Shown here in pieces: positions 17,429-30,039 of a stretch of DNA of 64,000 nt. Numbering within the stretch: the first letter of the stretch is position 1; each line of letters starts with the position of its first letter. Made by a program: the position numbers and the translations under genes. The stretch comes from Flavobacteriaceae bacterium (GTDB taxonomy: Bacteria > Bacteroidota > Bacteroidia > Flavobacteriales > Flavobacteriaceae), in contig JAIPBH010000001.1 of NCBI GenBank assembly GCA_021739635.1, positions 293,209-357,208 on the forward strand, given 5' to 3'. Under the pieces are notes generated by a model, which made no database searches, was not told where the DNA came from, and saw only the letters and a list, made by a program, of their open reading frames with translations.

Positions 17429-17866
17429 ATGGCAAAAGAAATTGGTAAAGTAGTTAAACTACAAGTTAAGGGAGGTGCTGCGAATCCATCGCCACCGGTT
17501 GGACCCGCTTTAGGAGCTGCTGGAGTTAATATCATGGAGTTTTGTAAGCAGTTTAATGCTAGAACACAAGATAAACCAGGTAAAGTATTACCTGTGGTTA
17601 TCACGGTTTACAAAGACAAATCATTTGACTTTGTAATTAAAACTCCTCCAGCTGCAGTACAATTATTAGAAGCGGCCAAGTTAAAAAAAGGTTCAGGAGA
17701 ACCAAACAGAAAAAAAGTAGCTAAAGTTTCATGGGACCAAATTAAAACAATAGCAGAAGACAAAATGGTAGATTTAAACGCATTTACTATTGAATCTGCT
17801 ATGAGAATGATTGCTGGTACTGCAAGGTCTATGGGTATTACCGTAACCGGAAACGCTCCTAATTAA
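17429..17866 (+). CDS. rplK: Ribosomal protein uL11
   Basis: 145 residues, opening with the Pro-rich [34 protein letters not shown] typical of L11 and ending in the rRNA-binding domain ([17 protein letters not shown]). Forms the GTPase-associated centre of the 50S subunit. First gene of the L11-L1-L10-L12 group. Confidence 0.97.
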   Translation: MAKEIGKVVKLQVKGGAANPSPPVGPALGAAGVNIMEFCKQFNARTQDKPGKVLPVVITVYKDKSFDFVIKTPPAAVQLLEAAKLKKGSGEPNRKKVAKVSWDQIKTIAEDKMVDLNAFTIESAMRMIAGTARSMGITVTGNAPN

Positions 17867-17886
17867 TCTAATAAAGACATTAAGAA

Positions 17887-18576
17887 ATGGCAAGATTAAC
17901 AAAAAAGCAAAAAGAAGCTTTAGCAAAAATAGAAAAAGGAAAACTTTATTCTATTAATGAAGCATCAGAATTGGTTAAACACATAACCTTTACAAAATTT
18001 GATGCATCTGTTGATATCGCAGTTAAATTAGGAGTTGATCCTAGAAAAGCGAATCAAATGGTAAGAGGTGTCGTATCATTACCTCACGGTACTGGTAAAG
18101 ACATGAAGGTTTTAGCATTAGTTACTCCTGATAAAGAAGCAGAAGCAAAAGAAGCTGGTGCTGATTATGTAGGATTAGATGACTATCTTGATAAAATTAA
18201 GAATGGTTGGACAGATGTTGATGTAATTATTACTATGCCTAGTGTAATGGGTAAATTAGGTCCGTTAGGACGTGTATTAGGTCCTCGTGGTTTAATGCCA
18301 AACCCAAAAACAGGTACAGTAACTATGGATGTTGCAAAAGCAGTTGCTGAAGTAAAAGCTGGTAAAATTGACTTTAAAGTTGATAAAACTGGTATTGTAC
18401 ATGCACCAATAGGAAAAGCATCATTTAGTGCTGATAAACTTGCAGGAAATGCAAATGAACTAATTCATACATTAATTAAATTAAAGCCAACTGCAGCTAA
18501 AGGTACTTATGTTAAGAGTATTCATATATCTAGCACTATGAGTCCAAGTGTTGCTGTTGATCCTAAAGTTAGTTAA
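17887..18576 (+). CDS. rplA: Ribosomal protein uL1
   Basis: 229 residues with L1 motifs: [34 protein letters not shown] and [24 protein letters not shown]. Forms the mobile L1 stalk and is usually the translational repressor of its own operon. It begins 20 bp after rplK. Confidence 0.97.
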   Translation: MARLTKKQKEALAKIEKGKLYSINEASELVKHITFTKFDASVDIAVKLGVDPRKANQMVRGVVSLPHGTGKDMKVLALVTPDKEAEAKEAGADYVGLDDYLDKIKNGWTDVDVIITMPSVMGKLGPLGRVLGPRGLMPNPKTGTVTMDVAKAVAEVKAGKIDFKVDKTGIVHAPIGKASFSADKLAGNANELIHTLIKLKPTAAKGTYVKSIHISSTMSPSVAVDPKVS

Positions 18577-18595
18577 TTAGTTAAAAACTTTTATT

Positions 18596-19111
18596 ATGAC
18601 AAGAGAAGAAAAATCACAAGTAATTGAAGAGTTAACTTTACAATTAGCTGATAATGCTAATATTTATTTAGCAGATATTTCAGGATTAAACGCAGGTAGC
18701 ACTTCAAGTTTACGTCATGCTTGTTTTAAAGCAAACGTAAAATTAGCAGTAGTAAAAAATACATTACTTGAAAAAGCAATGGAAGCTTCAGATAAAGATT
18801 TTGGAGATTTACCATCAGTTTTAAAAGGTAACACTTCAGTAATGTATTCTGAAACTGGTAATGCTCCAGCCAAAATTATAAAAGCGTTTCGTAAAAAATC
18901 TGATAAACCTTTATTAAAAGGGGCTTTCATTTCAGAAGCGATTTATATTGGTGATGAGCAATTAGATGCCTTAGTTGATATCAAATCTAAAGAAGAGATG
19001 ATAGGAGAGGTTATAGGATTACTACAATCTCCAGCTAAAAACGTTATATCTGCACTTAAATCAAGTGGAGGTAAACTAGCAGGTATCTTAAAAACGTTAT
19101 CTGAAAAATAA
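18596..19111 (+). CDS. rplJ: Ribosomal protein uL10
   Basis: 171 residues (MTREEKSQVIEELTLQL, then VVKNTLLEKAM). It anchors the L7/L12 stalk. Only 19 bp separate it from rplA, so there is no room for the separate L10 leader that many bacteria have upstream of rplJ; any autoregulation would have to use another site. Confidence 0.96.
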   Translation: MTREEKSQVIEELTLQLADNANIYLADISGLNAGSTSSLRHACFKANVKLAVVKNTLLEKAMEASDKDFGDLPSVLKGNTSVMYSETGNAPAKIIKAFRKKSDKPLLKGAFISEAIYIGDEQLDALVDIKSKEEMIGEVIGLLQSPAKNVISALKSSGGKLAGILKTLSEK

Positions 19112-19179
19112 GATAACTTTAATTAGCGCACTTTATTACAATTATATTAAAATTAAAAATTTATTAAAACGATAGAAAA

Positions 19180-19557
19180 ATGGCAGATTTAAAAGATTTC
19201 GCAGAACAATTAGTTAACTTAACAGTAAAAGAAGTAAATGAGTTAGCTACTATTTTAAAAGAACAGTATGGTATTGAGCCTGCTGCTGCAGCTGTAGCTG
19301 TTGCTGCTGGTCCTGCTGCAGGTGGTGATGATGCTGCTGAAGCTCAAACTGAATTTACAGTAATATTAAAAGCAGCAGGTGCTTCTAAATTAGCTGTAGT
19401 TAAATTAGTAAAAGAATTAACTGGTTTAGGTTTAAAAGAAGCTAAAGAATTAGTTGATAATGCACCAAGCCCAATTAAAGAAGCAGTTTCTAAAGACGAA
19501 GCTGAAGGGTTAAAATCATCTTTAGAAGAAGCTGGAGCTGAGGTTGAGCTTAAGTAA
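19180..19557 (+). CDS. rplL: Ribosomal protein bL12
   Basis: 125 residues: N-terminal dimerisation part (1-30), Ala/Gly-rich hinge (about 34-53), C-terminal domain [40 protein letters not shown]. It recruits translation GTPases. It starts 68 bp after rplJ and is followed by a strong hairpin before rpoB. Confidence 0.97.
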   Translation: MADLKDFAEQLVNLTVKEVNELATILKEQYGIEPAAAAVAVAAGPAAGGDDAAEAQTEFTVILKAAGASKLAVVKLVKELTGLGLKEAKELVDNAPSPIKEAVSKDEAEGLKSSLEEAGAEVELK

Positions 19558-19580
19558 GCTTAACAACCAAACAATACAAA

Positions 19581-19616
19581 GGTTTAGGTCTGAAGGTTAA
19601 CTTCAAGACCTAAACC
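19581..19616 (+). promoter_or_regulatory. rplL-rpoB intercistronic hairpin (attenuator/processing site)
   Basis: GGTTTAGGTCT (19581-19591) pairs perfectly with AGACCTAAACC (19606-19616), and inside it GAAG pairs with CTTC around GTTAA. The 15-bp stem has no strong T run. E. coli has an attenuator and RNase III site at the same place, lowering rpoBC relative to rplJL; a like role is inferred. Confidence 0.6.
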
Positions 19617-19681
19617 ATTTTGCGTATATAATCATTAGATACGCTTTAACTATTATTTTTTAATCATAATTCCGTCCATTG

Positions 19682-22600
19682 ATGTTATCAACACAAGCTG
19701 AAAGATTAAATTTCTCATCTATTGTAAATAGAACAGAATATCCAGATTTCTTGGATATTCAGATTAAATCCTTCCAGGATTTTTTCCAATTAGAAACAAA
19801 ATCTGAAGAAAGAGGAGATGAAGGTCTTTATAATACCTTTATGGAAAACTTTCCTATTACAGATTCACGTAATCAATTCGTATTAGAATTTTTAGATTAC
19901 TTTGTAGATCCACCAAGATATGCTATTGATGAGTGTATTGAAAGAGGTCTTACATATAGCGTTCCGCTAAAGGCAAGGTTAAAATTGTATTGTACAGATC
20001 CTGAGCATGAGGATTTTGAAACTATTGTGCAAGATGTGTATTTAGGTACAATTCCTTACATGACACCAAGTGGTACTTTTGTTATCAATGGTGCTGAGCG
20101 TGTAGTTGTATCACAATTACATCGTTCACCAGGTGTTTTCTTTGGACAATCATTCCACGCTAACGGAACAAAATTATATTCTGCTAGGGTAATTCCATTT
20201 AAAGGTTCTTGGATTGAATTTGCTACAGACATTAATCAGGTAATGTATGCTTACATTGATAGAAAGAAAAAATTACCTGTTACAACATTGTTCAGAGCTA
20301 TTGGTTTTGAACGTGATAAAGATATTTTAGAGATTTTTGATCTTGCTGAAGAAGTAAAAGTATCAAAATCTGGATTAAAGAAAGTTTTAGGTCGCAAGCT
20401 TGCTGCTCGTGTTCTTAATACTTGGCATGAAGACTTTGTTGATGAAGACACTGGTGAAGTAGTATCTATTGAGCGTAATGAAATTGTGCTTGATCGTGAT
20501 ACTATTCTTGATAAAGATAATGTAGAAGAAATAATTGAAGCAGATGTTCAAACTATTCTTTTACATAAAGAAAGTGCGCAACAAGGTGATTACGCCATCA
20601 TTCATAATACGTTACAAAAAGATCCAACAAACTCTGAAAAAGAGGCTGTTGAACATATATACAGACAACTACGTAATGCTGAGCCGCCAGATGAGGAAAC
20701 AGCACGTGGTATTATAGATAAATTATTCTTTAGTGACCAACGTTACTCTTTAGGTGAAGTGGGGCGTTACAGAATGAACAAAAAATTGAATCTTGATATT
20801 GGAATGGACAAACAAGTTTTGACCAAAGAAGATATCATTACCATCATAAAATATTTAATCGAACTTATCAACTCAAAAGCAGAGATTGATGATATTGACC
20901 ATTTATCTAACCGTCGTGTACGAACAGTAGGTGAGCAATTATCGCAACAGTTTGGAGTTGGTTTAGCACGTATGGCTAGAACTATTCGTGAGCGTATGAA
21001 CGTTCGTGATAACGAAGTATTTACACCTATAGACTTAATTAATGCGAAGACATTATCTTCAGTTATTAATTCATTCTTTGGTACGAACCAGTTATCTCAG
21101 TTCATGGATCAAACCAATCCATTGGCTGAAATTACACATAAGCGTCGTTTATCTGCGCTAGGACCAGGAGGTTTATCACGTGAAAGAGCAGGTTTTGAGG
21201 TACGTGACGTTCACTATACTCATTACGGTCGTTTATGCCCTATTGAAACACCTGAAGGACCAAACATTGGTTTGATTTCTTCACTATCGGTATTTGCAAA
21301 AGTAAACTCAATGGGATTCATTGAAACACCATATCGTCCCGTTGATAATGGTGTAGTTGATATAAAGAATGAGCCAATTTATTTAAGTGCTGAAGAAGAA
21401 GAAGGTAAGTTAATCGCTCAAGCAACTGTAAAAGTTGATTCAGTTGGTAAAATATTACATGATAAAGTTATTGCAAGAATGGAAGGCGACTTCCCAGTAA
21501 TTGATCCGTCAGGTCTTCATTTTACTGATGTTGCACCAAACCAAATTTCATCTATTTCGGCTTCATTAATTCCTTTCTTGGAACATGATGATGCTAACCG
21601 AGCCTTGATGGGATCAAACATGATGCGTCAGGCAGTACCTTTATTATTGCCTCAAGCTCCTATTGTTGGAACAGGATTAGAACGTCAAGTAGCTTCAGAT
21701 TCTCGTGTACTTATTAATGCAGAAGGTGATGGTGTAGTTCAATATGTGGATTCTACAGAAATTGTTATTAAATATAACCGTACTGAAGATGAAGCAAAAG
21801 TAAGTTTTGATAGTGATGTTAAAACATATCCACTTGTAAAGTTCAGAAAAACTAACCAAGGAACTTCTATCAACTTAAAACCAATTGTGGTTAAAGGTGA
21901 TAAAGTAACTAAAGGACAAGTTCTATGTGAAGGCTATGCAACTCAAAAAGGTGAGTTAGCATTAGGTAGAAACATGAAAGTTGCTTTTATGCCATGGAAA
22001 GGTTACAACTTTGAGGATGCTATTGTAATTTCTGAAAAAGTAGTTCGTGAAGACATCTTTACATCTATTCATATTGATGAATATTCTTTAGAAGTTAGAG
22101 ACACTAAATTAGGGAATGAAGAATTAACCAATGATATTCCAAACGTTTCAGAAGAAGCTACTAAAGATTTGGATGAAAATGGTATGATTCGTATTGGTGC
22201 TGAAGTAAAACCTGGTGATATTCTTATAGGAAAAATTACTCCAAAAGGAGAAAGTGATCCAACACCAGAAGAAAAATTACTACGTGCTATCTTTGGTGAT
22301 AAAGCAGGTGATGTAAAAGATGCGTCTTTAAAAGCATCTCCATCATTAAACGGTGTAGTAATTGACAAAAAATTATTTGCTCGTGCCGTTAAAGATAAAC
22401 GTAAAAGAGCTCAAGATAAAGATGATATTGTACATCTTGAAGCTATTTATGATGCTAAATTTGAAGATTTAAAAAACGTTTTAATTGAAAAACTTTTCAA
22501 TATTGTAAACGGTAAAACATCTCAAGGAATTTATAATGATTTAGGTGAAGAAGTATTACCAAAAGGTAAAAAATTCACACTTAAAATGTTAAATGCTGTT

Positions 22601-23494
22601 GATGATTACGCGCATTTAGTATCTGGAAAATGGACTACAGATGATCACACAAATGATTTAGTTGCTGATTTAATTCACAATTATAAAATTAAAGAAAACG
22701 ATTTACAAGGTTCTTTAAGACGTGAAAAGTTTACTATTTCTGTTGGAGATGAATTACCAGCTGGAATTATTAAACTAGCTAAAGTTTATATCGCTAAAAA
22801 ACGTAAGTTAAAAGTAGGTGATAAAATGGCAGGTCGTCACGGTAACAAAGGTATTGTAGCTCGTATAGTTCGTCATGAAGATATGCCATTCTTAGAAGAT
22901 GGAACACCAGTTGATATTGTATTAAATCCACTTGGAGTACCATCACGTATGAATATAGGTCAGATATATGAAACTGTTCTTGGTTGGGCTGGACAAAAAT
23001 TAGGTCGCACATATGCAACACCTATTTTTGATGGTGCTACCTTAGATCAAATTAATGAATTAACAGATGAAGCTGGAATTCCAAGATTTGGTCATACATA
23101 CTTATATGATGGTGGAACTGGTGAGCGTTTTGATCAACCAGCTACAGTTGGGGTTATCTATATGTTGAAATTAGGACATATGGTTGATGATAAAATGCAT
23201 GCTCGTTCAATAGGACCTTACTCATTAATCACACAACAACCTTTAGGTGGTAAAGCACAATTTGGTGGTCAACGTTTTGGTGAGATGGAGGTTTGGGCAC
23301 TTGAAGCTTATGGTGCTTCGGCTACATTACGTGAAATATTAACAGTAAAATCTGATGACGTTATTGGTAGAGCTAAAACGTATGAAGCCATTGTTAAAGG
23401 TGAGCCAATGCCAGAACCTGGACTACCAGAGTCTTTCAACGTGTTAATGCATGAATTGAAAGGTCTTGGATTAGACATAAGACTAGAGGAATAA
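19682..23494 (+). CDS. rpoB: RNA polymerase subunit beta
   Basis: 1270 residues from ATG 19682; the TTG three bases earlier is a less likely start. Conserved segments include [33 protein letters not shown], the rifampicin pocket with the usual sensitive residues (D of FMDQ, H of THKRR, S of LSALG), then [48 protein letters not shown], and [27 protein letters not shown] near the end. Catalytic core subunit. Confidence 0.98.
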   Translation: MLSTQAERLNFSSIVNRTEYPDFLDIQIKSFQDFFQLETKSEERGDEGLYNTFMENFPITDSRNQFVLEFLDYFVDPPRYAIDECIERGLTYSVPLKARLKLYCTDPEHEDFETIVQDVYLGTIPYMTPSGTFVINGAERVVVSQLHRSPGVFFGQSFHANGTKLYSARVIPFKGSWIEFATDINQVMYAYIDRKKKLPVTTLFRAIGFERDKDILEIFDLAEEVKVSKSGLKKVLGRKLAARVLNTWHEDFVDEDTGEVVSIERNEIVLDRDTILDKDNVEEIIEADVQTILLHKESAQQGDYAIIHNTLQKDPTNSEKEAVEHIYRQLRNAEPPDEETARGIIDKLFFSDQRYSLGEVGRYRMNKKLNLDIGMDKQVLTKEDIITIIKYLIELINSKAEIDDIDHLSNRRVRTVGEQLSQQFGVGLARMARTIRERMNVRDNEVFTPIDLINAKTLSSVINSFFGTNQLSQFMDQTNPLAEITHKRRLSALGPGGLSRERAGFEVRDVHYTHYGRLCPIETPEGPNIGLISSLSVFAKVNSMGFIETPYRPVDNGVVDIKNEPIYLSAEEEEGKLIAQATVKVDSVGKILHDKVIARMEGDFPVIDPSGLHFTDVAPNQISSISASLIPFLEHDDANRALMGSNMMRQAVPLLLPQAPIVGTGLERQVASDSRVLINAEGDGVVQYVDSTEIVIKYNRTEDEAKVSFDSDVKTYPLVKFRKTNQGTSINLKPIVVKGDKVTKGQVLCEGYATQKGELALGRNMKVAFMPWKGYNFEDAIVISEKVVREDIFTSIHIDEYSLEVRDTKLGNEELTNDIPNVSEEATKDLDENGMIRIGAEVKPGDILIGKITPKGESDPTPEEKLLRAIFGDKAGDVKDASLKASPSLNGVVIDKKLFARAVKDKRKRAQDKDDIVHLEAIYDAKFEDLKNVLIEKLFNIVNGKTSQGIYNDLGEEVLPKGKKFTLKMLNAVDDYAHLVSGKWTTDDHTNDLVADLIHNYKIKENDLQGSLRREKFTISVGDELPAGIIKLAKVYIAKKRKLKVGDKMAGRHGNKGIVARIVRHEDMPFLEDGTPVDIVLNPLGVPSRMNIGQIYETVLGWAGQKLGRTYATPIFDGATLDQINELTDEAGIPRFGHTYLYDGGTGERFDQPATVGVIYMLKLGHMVDDKMHARSIGPYSLITQQPLGGKAQFGGQRFGEMEVWALEAYGASATLREILTVKSDDVIGRAKTYEAIVKGEPMPEPGLPESFNVLMHELKGLGLDIRLEE

Positions 23495-23513
23495 ACAAAT
23501 AGTTAGCAGTAAG

Positions 23514-23573
23514 CAGTGTTCAGTAAACAGTCCAACTGCGTACTATATACTGAACACTGAACACTGAATACAG
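23514..23573. repeat. Inverted/direct repeat element between rpoB and rpoC
   Basis: CAGTGTTCAGTA (23514-23525) is a perfect 12-bp inverted match to TACTGAACACTG (23548-23559). A smaller CAGT/ACTG hairpin sits in the loop, and after the right arm GAACACTGAA is partly repeated. It fills most of the 95-bp rpoB-rpoC gap. ACTGAACACTG-type repeats of this sort occur in flavobacterial intergenic DNA. It could be a processing hairpin or an inserted short repeat. Confidence 0.65.
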
Positions 23574-23589
23574 AATACTATAAGAAATT

Positions 23590-26500
23590 ATGGCAAGAAA
23601 ACAAGATAAGAATACAGTACAGAGATTTAATAAAATCTCCATTGGTTTAGCATCACCAGAGTCTATTTTAGCAGAATCTAAAGGTGAAGTTTTAAAACCA
23701 GAAACTATCAATTATCGAACTCACAAACCAGAGAGAGATGGTTTGTTCTGTGAGCGTATTTTTGGTCCTGTAAAAGACTACGAATGTGCTTGTGGAAAAT
23801 ATAAAAGAATTCGCTACAAAGGTATCGTTTGTGACCGATGTGGTGTTGAAGTAACAGAAAAGAAAGTACGTCGTGATAGAGTTGGACACATCAATTTAGT
23901 TGTGCCAATTGCTCACATTTGGTATTTTCGTTCGTTACCAAATAAAATAGGGTATTTATTAGGATTACCATCTAAGAAATTAGATATGATTATTTACTAC
24001 GAACGTTACGTAGTAATTCAACCAGGTAATGCTAAAAATGTTGATGGAGAACCATTACAACAAATGGATTTCTTAACTGAAGAAGAATATTTAAATATTC
24101 TTGAAACACTTCCGCAAGAAAACCAATACCTAGATGATCATGACCCTAACAAGTTTCTTGCTAAAATGGGTGCTGAATGTTTAATTGAGTTATTATCAAG
24201 AATTGATTTAGAAGCTTTGTCTTATGAATTACGTCATAAAGCCAACACTGAAACTTCTAAACAACGTAAAACAGAAGCATTAAAACGTTTACAAGTTGTT
24301 GAGTCTTTACGTGAATCAAATCAAAATAGAGAAAACAGACCAGAGTGGATGATTATGAAAGTAATTCCTATCATCCCGCCAGAATTACGTCCTTTAGTGC
24401 CGTTAGATGGTGGTCGTTTTGCTACGTCAGATTTAAATGATTTATACAGAAGAGTAATCATTCGTAACAACCGTCTTAAAAGATTGGTTGAGATTAAAGC
24501 TCCTGAAGTAATCTTACGTAACGAAAAACGTATGCTTCAAGAATCTGTAGATTCATTATTTGATAACACACGTAAATCGTCTGCTGTAAAAACAGATTCA
24601 AATAGACCGCTTAAATCATTATCTGATTCATTAAAAGGAAAACAAGGTCGTTTCCGTCAAAACTTACTTGGAAAACGTGTTGATTATTCTGCACGTTCAG
24701 TAATTGTTGTTGGGCCAGAATTAAAATTATTTGAATGCGGATTGCCAAAAAATATGGCTGCAGAGCTCTACAAACCTTTTGTTATTAGAAAACTAATTGA
24801 AAGAGGTATTGTAAAAACCGTAAAATCAGCTAAAAAAATTATTGATAAAAGAGAACCAGTGGTTTGGGATATCTTGGAAAATGTTCTTAAAGGACATCCA
24901 GTATTACTAAACCGTGCTCCTACGTTACACAGACTTGGTATTCAAGCATTCCAACCTAAATTAATTGAAGGAAAAGCTATTCAGTTACATCCTTTAGTAT
25001 GTACTGCGTTTAACGCGGATTTTGATGGTGACCAAATGGCAGTTCATTTACCACTTGGACCAGAAGCTATTTTAGAATGTCAGTTATTAATGTTGGCTTC
25101 TCATAATATCTTAAACCCAGCAAACGGTTCACCAGTAACGGTTCCTTCTCAAGACATGGTACTTGGCTTATATTATATGACCAAAGAACGTAAATCTACT
25201 CCTGAAGCACCAGTTAAAGGTGAAGGTTTAACTTTTTACGCACCAGAAGAAGTAGAGATTGCATTTAATGAAAAGAAAGTTGATTTAAATGCGTCAATTA
25301 AAGTTAGAACATTAGATATCAATGCTGATGGTAAACTACAGCCAATGATTATTCAAACAACCGTTGGACGTGTTTTATTTAACGAAAAAGTACCACAAGC
25401 AGCAGGATATATTAATGAAGTACTTACTAAAAAATCTTTAAGAGATATTATTGGTAATATTTTAAAATACACATCTGTTCCAGAAACAGCAGAATTCCTT
25501 GATGAGATAAGAACATTAGGATTTAAATTTGCATTTCAAGGTGGACTATCATTTAGTTTAGGTGATATTATTATTCCACCAGAAAAAACACAAATGATTG
25601 CTTCTGCTAACAAGCAAGTAGATGGCATTATGGCTAACTATAACATGGGTCTCATTACAAACAATGAGCGTTATAACCAAGTTATTGATATCTGGACTTC
25701 TACAAACGCAGCCTTAACCGAGTTGTCTATGAAACGTATTCGTGAGGACCAACAAGGATTTAACTCTGTGTATATGATGCTTGATTCTGGAGCTCGTGGA
25801 TCTAAAGAACAGATTCGTCAGCTTACAGGTATGCGTGGATTAATGGCGAAACCTAAAAAATCAAACGCAGGTGGAGGAGAAATTATTGAAAACCCAATTC
25901 TTTCAAACTTTAAAGAAGGTCTTTCAATTTTAGAATACTTCATTTCTACTCACGGTGCTCGTAAAGGTCTTGCCGATACAGCTCTTAAAACTGCCGATGC
26001 TGGTTATTTAACCCGTCGTTTGGTTGACGTTTCTCAAGATGTTATTATTAACACTGAAGACTGTGGAACTTTAAGAGGTGTTGAAGTTGAAGCATTAAAG
26101 AAAAATGATGAAGTTGTAGAAACTCTTGAAGAAAGAATTGTAGGTCGTGTAGCATTGAATGATGTTTACAATCCACTTACTGAAGAGTTATTAGTTAGAT
26201 CTGGTCAATTAATTGAAGATGATATTGCTAAAGCCATTGAAGAATCTCCAATTGAAAGTTTAGAAGTACGTTCAGCATTAACTTGTGAAGCTACAAAAGG
26301 AATTTGTGCTAAATGTTACGGTCGTAATTTAGCAACTGGAAAAATGGTTCAACGTGGAGAAGCTGTTGGTGTTGTAGCCGCACAATCTATTGGAGAACCA
26401 GGTACACAGTTAACACTTCGTACATTCCACGTTGGTGGTATTGCAGGTAACATTTCAGAAGAAAATAAACTAGCAGTGAAGTTTAGTGGTGTTGCAGAAA

Positions 26501-27891
26501 TTGAAGATCTTAAAACTGTTAAAGGTGAAGATAATGAAGGAAACCCAATTGATATTGTAATTTCTCGTACATCAGAATTAAAACTTACCGATAAAAAAAC
26601 AGGAATTACTTTAAGTACCAATAACATTCCTTACGGTTCAACAGTATTTGTTAAAAATGGTGATGAATTAAGTAAAGGTGATGTGGTGTGTTCATGGGAT
26701 CCATATAACGGTGTTATTATTTCTGAATTTGCTGGTAAAGTTTCTTATGAGAATATCGAACAAGGGATGACTTACCAAGTTGAAATTGATGAGCAAACAG
26801 GTTTCCAAGAAAAAGTAATATCTGAAGCAAGAAATAAACGATTAATACCAACGCTTCATGTAGAAGATGGTAAAGGCAATATTTTACGTTCATATAACTT
26901 ACCAGTTGGTGCGCATTTAATGATTGATGATGGAGAAAAAATTAAAGTTGGTAAAATTTTAGTTAAAATTCCTCGTAAGTCAGCAAAATCTGGAGATATT
27001 ACAGGAGGTTTACCACGTGTAACAGAATTGTTTGAAGCACGTAACCCTTCTAACCCAGCTGTTGTAAGTGAAATAGATGGTGTTATCTCATTTGGTAAAA
27101 TTAAAAGAGGTAATCGTGAAATAGTTGTAGAGTCTAAATTAGGTGAAGTAAAAAGATACTTAGTTAAATTATCTAGTCAAATTCTAGTTCAAGAAAATGA
27201 TTATGTAAAAGCAGGTATGCCACTTTCTGATGGTTCTGTAACTCCAGATGATATTTTAGATATTAAAGGGCCTTCTGCAGTACAACAATACTTAGTAAAT
27301 GAAGTACAAGAAGTTTATCGTTTACAAGGTGTTAAAATCAACGATAAACACTTTGAAGTTGTTGTGAGACAGATGATGCGTAAAGTTAGAATCATTGATT
27401 CTGGTGATACACTTTTCTTAGAAGATCAATTAGTTCATAAATCAGATTTTATTGAAGAAAACGATAAAATATTTGGTTTAAAAGTTATTGAAGACTCTGG
27501 AGATTCTGCTAATATGAAATCTGGACAAATCATTACAGCTAGACAATTAAGAGATGAAAATTCTATTTTGCGTAGAGAAGATAAAAAACTAGTTATAGCT
27601 AGAGATGCTCAACCAGCAACTGCTACACCTATTTTACAAGGTATAACTAGAGCTTCACTTCAAACAAAATCATTTATTTCGGCAGCTTCTTTCCAAGAAA
27701 CTACAAAAGTTTTAAACGAAGCAGCAGTTGCAGCTAAGATAGATGATCTTGAAGGACTAAAAGAAAACGTAATTGTTGGACATAGAATACCAGCCGGAAC
27801 AGGTTTGCGTAGATATAGCAACATTATAGTTGGTTCAAAAGAAGAGTTTGATGAAATGATGCAAGCTAGAAAAGAAGTAAATTATAATTAA
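23590..27891 (+). CDS. rpoC: RNA polymerase subunit beta'
   Basis: 1433 residues. N-terminal zinc site ([23 protein letters not shown]), active-site magnesium loop NADFDGDQM, bridge-helix/trigger region [18 protein letters not shown], second zinc site ([13 protein letters not shown]), and C-terminal [23 protein letters not shown]. Normal length for Bacteroidota. Transcribed with rpoB across the repeat-bearing gap and closed by an intrinsic terminator. Confidence 0.98.
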   Translation: MARKQDKNTVQRFNKISIGLASPESILAESKGEVLKPETINYRTHKPERDGLFCERIFGPVKDYECACGKYKRIRYKGIVCDRCGVEVTEKKVRRDRVGHINLVVPIAHIWYFRSLPNKIGYLLGLPSKKLDMIIYYERYVVIQPGNAKNVDGEPLQQMDFLTEEEYLNILETLPQENQYLDDHDPNKFLAKMGAECLIELLSRIDLEALSYELRHKANTETSKQRKTEALKRLQVVESLRESNQNRENRPEWMIMKVIPIIPPELRPLVPLDGGRFATSDLNDLYRRVIIRNNRLKRLVEIKAPEVILRNEKRMLQESVDSLFDNTRKSSAVKTDSNRPLKSLSDSLKGKQGRFRQNLLGKRVDYSARSVIVVGPELKLFECGLPKNMAAELYKPFVIRKLIERGIVKTVKSAKKIIDKREPVVWDILENVLKGHPVLLNRAPTLHRLGIQAFQPKLIEGKAIQLHPLVCTAFNADFDGDQMAVHLPLGPEAILECQLLMLASHNILNPANGSPVTVPSQDMVLGLYYMTKERKSTPEAPVKGEGLTFYAPEEVEIAFNEKKVDLNASIKVRTLDINADGKLQPMIIQTTVGRVLFNEKVPQAAGYINEVLTKKSLRDIIGNILKYTSVPETAEFLDEIRTLGFKFAFQGGLSFSLGDIIIPPEKTQMIASANKQVDGIMANYNMGLITNNERYNQVIDIWTSTNAALTELSMKRIREDQQGFNSVYMMLDSGARGSKEQIRQLTGMRGLMAKPKKSNAGGGEIIENPILSNFKEGLSILEYFISTHGARKGLADTALKTADAGYLTRRLVDVSQDVIINTEDCGTLRGVEVEALKKNDEVVETLEERIVGRVALNDVYNPLTEELLVRSGQLIEDDIAKAIEESPIESLEVRSALTCEATKGICAKCYGRNLATGKMVQRGEAVGVVAAQSIGEPGTQLTLRTFHVGGIAGNISEENKLAVKFSGVAEIEDLKTVKGEDNEGNPIDIVISRTSELKLTDKKTGITLSTNNIPYGSTVFVKNGDELSKGDVVCSWDPYNGVIISEFAGKVSYENIEQGMTYQVEIDEQTGFQEKVISEARNKRLIPTLHVEDGKGNILRSYNLPVGAHLMIDDGEKIKVGKILVKIPRKSAKSGDITGGLPRVTELFEARNPSNPAVVSEIDGVISFGKIKRGNREIVVESKLGEVKRYLVKLSSQILVQENDYVKAGMPLSDGSVTPDDILDIKGPSAVQQYLVNEVQEVYRLQGVKINDKHFEVVVRQMMRKVRIIDSGDTLFLEDQLVHKSDFIEENDKIFGLKVIEDSGDSANMKSGQIITARQLRDENSILRREDKKLVIARDAQPATATPILQGITRASLQTKSFISAASFQETTKVLNEAAVAAKIDDLEGLKENVIVGHRIPAGTGLRRYSNIIVGSKEEFDEMMQARKEVNYN

Positions 27892-27897
27892 ATAGTT

Positions 27898-27930
27898 AAG
27901 ATTCCCAATAAAATTGGGAATCTTTTCTTT
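27898..27930 (+). terminator. rpoC terminator
   Basis: AAGATTCCCAAT (27898-27909), 3-nt loop, ATTGGGAATCTT (27913-27924), then T-rich. Ends the rplKAJL-rpoBC transcript 6 bp after the rpoC stop. Confidence 0.85.
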
Positions 27931-27948
27931 TAACTAATACCTATTACC

Positions 27949-28266
27949 ATGGCAGAAGATAATAAAGCACCTAAACCTGGACAAATTAACATTGAATTGG
28001 ATGAAGCAGTAGCTGAAGGTACGTATTCAAATTTAGCTATTATTAATCATTCAGTATCAGAGTTTGTTGTTGATTTTGTAAATATTATGCCTGGAGTTCC
28101 TAAAAATAAAGTGAAGTCTAGAATTATTTTAACACCACAACATGCCAAGCGTTTGCTAAAGGCTTTAGGGGAAAATATATCAAGATTTGAAAGCGCTCAT
28201 GGTGAAATTAAAGATTATGAGCAACCTCCAATTCCTTTAAATTTTGGACCAACTGGACAAGCTTAA
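27949..28266 (+). CDS. DUF3467 family protein
   Basis: 105 residues: GQINIELDEAVAEGTYSNLAIINHSVSEFVVDFVNIMPGVPKNKVKSRIILTPQHAKRLLKAL, the DUF3467 core. No signal peptide. The family is a small conserved protein of unknown function in bacteria and archaea. It has a terminator on either side, so it is probably its own unit after rpoC. Confidence 0.9.
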   Translation: MAEDNKAPKPGQINIELDEAVAEGTYSNLAIINHSVSEFVVDFVNIMPGVPKNKVKSRIILTPQHAKRLLKALGENISRFESAHGEIKDYEQPPIPLNFGPTGQA

Positions 28267-28302
28267 AAAAAATCCCTTTGAAACTTCAAAGGGATTTTTT
28301 TT
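28264..28302. terminator. Bidirectional terminator between DUF3467 gene and prfC
   Basis: AATCCCTTTGAA (28271-28282) pairs with TTCAAAGGGATT (28285-28296), with an A run before and a T run after. It can end both converging transcripts. Confidence 0.85.
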
Positions 28303-28327
28303 AAATAAAATTTTTTAAAAGATAAGA

Positions 28328-29914
28328 CTAAAATTCTGAGGTAAAGTGAAATTTTATACTTGGGTATTTTTGCTCAGTCATCTGTAATGAAAAGGCAGAA
28401 TCAGCTAAAAATACTAACTGATTTTGTTTGTCCATTGCCAGATAACGTTGTTTAACTCTAATAAATTCTTTGTATTCATCCGTTTTTGAACCTTTTGGGT
28501 CAACCCAACAGGCTTTATATACATTTAGGTTTTCATACGTGCATTTGGCTCCATATTCATGCTCTAATCGGTATTGAATCACTTCATATTGAAGCGCGCC
28601 AACCGTTCCAATAACTTTTCTTCCATTAAGTTCTAAAGTGAATAATTGAGCAACGCCTTCATCCATTAACTGGTCTATGCCTTTAAAAAGTTGTTTAGAT
28701 TTTAGTGGATCAGCATTATTTATATATCTAAAATGTTCAGGTGAAAAACTTGGAACACCTTTATAATTTATAACTTCACCTTCTGTTAAAGTATCACCAA
28801 TTTTAAAATTTCCAGTATCATGTAAACCTACAATATCGCCTGCATATGAAATATCAACTATTTCTTTTTTTTCAGCAAAAAAGGCATTAGGGCTGGAGAA
28901 TTTTAGTTTTTTACCATGTCTAACATGTAAATAAGGCGTGTTTCTTTTAAAAACACCAGAAACTATTTTAACAAAAGCCAAACGGTCACGGTGATTAGGA
29001 TCCATATTGGCATGAATTTTAAACACAAATCCCGTAAATTTATCTTCATCGGGGTTTACTAAACGTTCTTCACTTTGTTTGGGTCTGGGTTGAGGCGCTA
29101 TCTGAACAAAGCAATCTAATAATTCTCTAACACCAAAATTATTTAAGGCAGAACCAAAAAATACAGGTTGTTGATGGCCATCTAAATAGGCTTGTTTATC
29201 AAATTCTGGATAAATACCATCAACCAATTCTAAATTTTCACGTAATGCAATTGCTGCTTTATCACCAACAATTTTATTAAGTTCAGAAGATTCTAAATCA
29301 GAAATTTCTATAGTTTCTTCAATGTTTTTTCTGCTGTCTCCACTAAAAAGGTTGATATTCTTTTCCCAAATATTATAAATACCTTTAAAGTCATAACCCA
29401 TTCCTATAGGGAAACTTAAAGGCACTACTTTTAAACCCAACTTTTGTTCTACTTCATCTAGTAAGTCAAAAGCATCTTTTCCTTCTCTATCTAATTTATT
29501 AATAAAAACAATAATTGGAATATTACGCATTCTGCAAACCTCTACCAATTTTTCAGTTTGTTCTTCAACACCTTTAGCAACATCAATCACAACAATAACA
29601 CTATCAACAGCTGTAAGGGTTCTAAAAGTGTCTTCAGCAAAATCTTTGTGACCTGGTGTATCTAAAATATTTATTTTAGTTCCTTCATATTCAAAAGCTA
29701 AAACAGAGGTAGCTACAGAAATTCCACGTTGACGTTCAATTTCCATAAAGTCACTCGTGGCACCTTTTTTAATTTTATTACTTTTTACAGCTCCAGCTTC
29801 TTGAATAGCTCCGCCAAAAAGTAACAATTTTTCAGTTAAAGTTGTTTTACCTGCATCAGGATGTGATATAATTCCGAAGGTTCTTCTACGTTGTATTTCT
29901 TTAATAAAACTCAT
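28328..29914 (-). CDS. prfC: Peptide chain release factor RF3
   Basis: 528 residues. GTPase motifs [31 protein letters not shown] and NKLDREGKD, with the RF3-type continuation ([29 protein letters not shown]). RF3 is the GTPase that recycles RF1/RF2 from the ribosome. Monocistronic, convergent with the DUF3467 gene, with a TATCTTTG promoter box 23 bp upstream. Confidence 0.96.
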   Translation of the reverse strand: MSFIKEIQRRRTFGIISHPDAGKTTLTEKLLLFGGAIQEAGAVKSNKIKKGATSDFMEIERQRGISVATSVLAFEYEGTKINILDTPGHKDFAEDTFRTLTAVDSVIVVIDVAKGVEEQTEKLVEVCRMRNIPIIVFINKLDREGKDAFDLLDEVEQKLGLKVVPLSFPIGMGYDFKGIYNIWEKNINLFSGDSRKNIEETIEISDLESSELNKIVGDKAAIALRENLELVDGIYPEFDKQAYLDGHQQPVFFGSALNNFGVRELLDCFVQIAPQPRPKQSEERLVNPDEDKFTGFVFKIHANMDPNHRDRLAFVKIVSGVFKRNTPYLHVRHGKKLKFSSPNAFFAEKKEIVDISYAGDIVGLHDTGNFKIGDTLTEGEVINYKGVPSFSPEHFRYINNADPLKSKQLFKGIDQLMDEGVAQLFTLELNGRKVIGTVGALQYEVIQYRLEHEYGAKCTYENLNVYKACWVDPKGSKTDEYKEFIRVKQRYLAMDKQNQLVFLADSAFSLQMTEQKYPSIKFHFTSEF

Positions 29915-29936
29915 AATCTTTATTGCAAATCGGTTG

Positions 29937-29944
29937 CAAAGATA
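29937..29944 (-). promoter_or_regulatory. prfC -7 box TATCTTTG
   Basis: Read on the minus strand, TATCTTTG followed by CA, 23 bp before the prfC start, fits the Bacteroidota TAnnTTTG box. A good -33 element is not visible. Confidence 0.5.
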
Positions 29945-30039
29945 CTATTATTAACTTCAATAAGAATAATTGATAATGTAGCTTTTTAAATTTATCATAA
30001 GATTGATGATTTTATGAATTTACTTGGTATTTTTACTTT

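Noticed and set aside
22069-22368. 99-residue open frame antisense to rpoB, and a similar 92-residue one antisense to rpoC (26349-26627)
   Set aside because: They are shadows of strongly biased coding sequence; no recognisable protein, no ribosome-binding or promoter signal.
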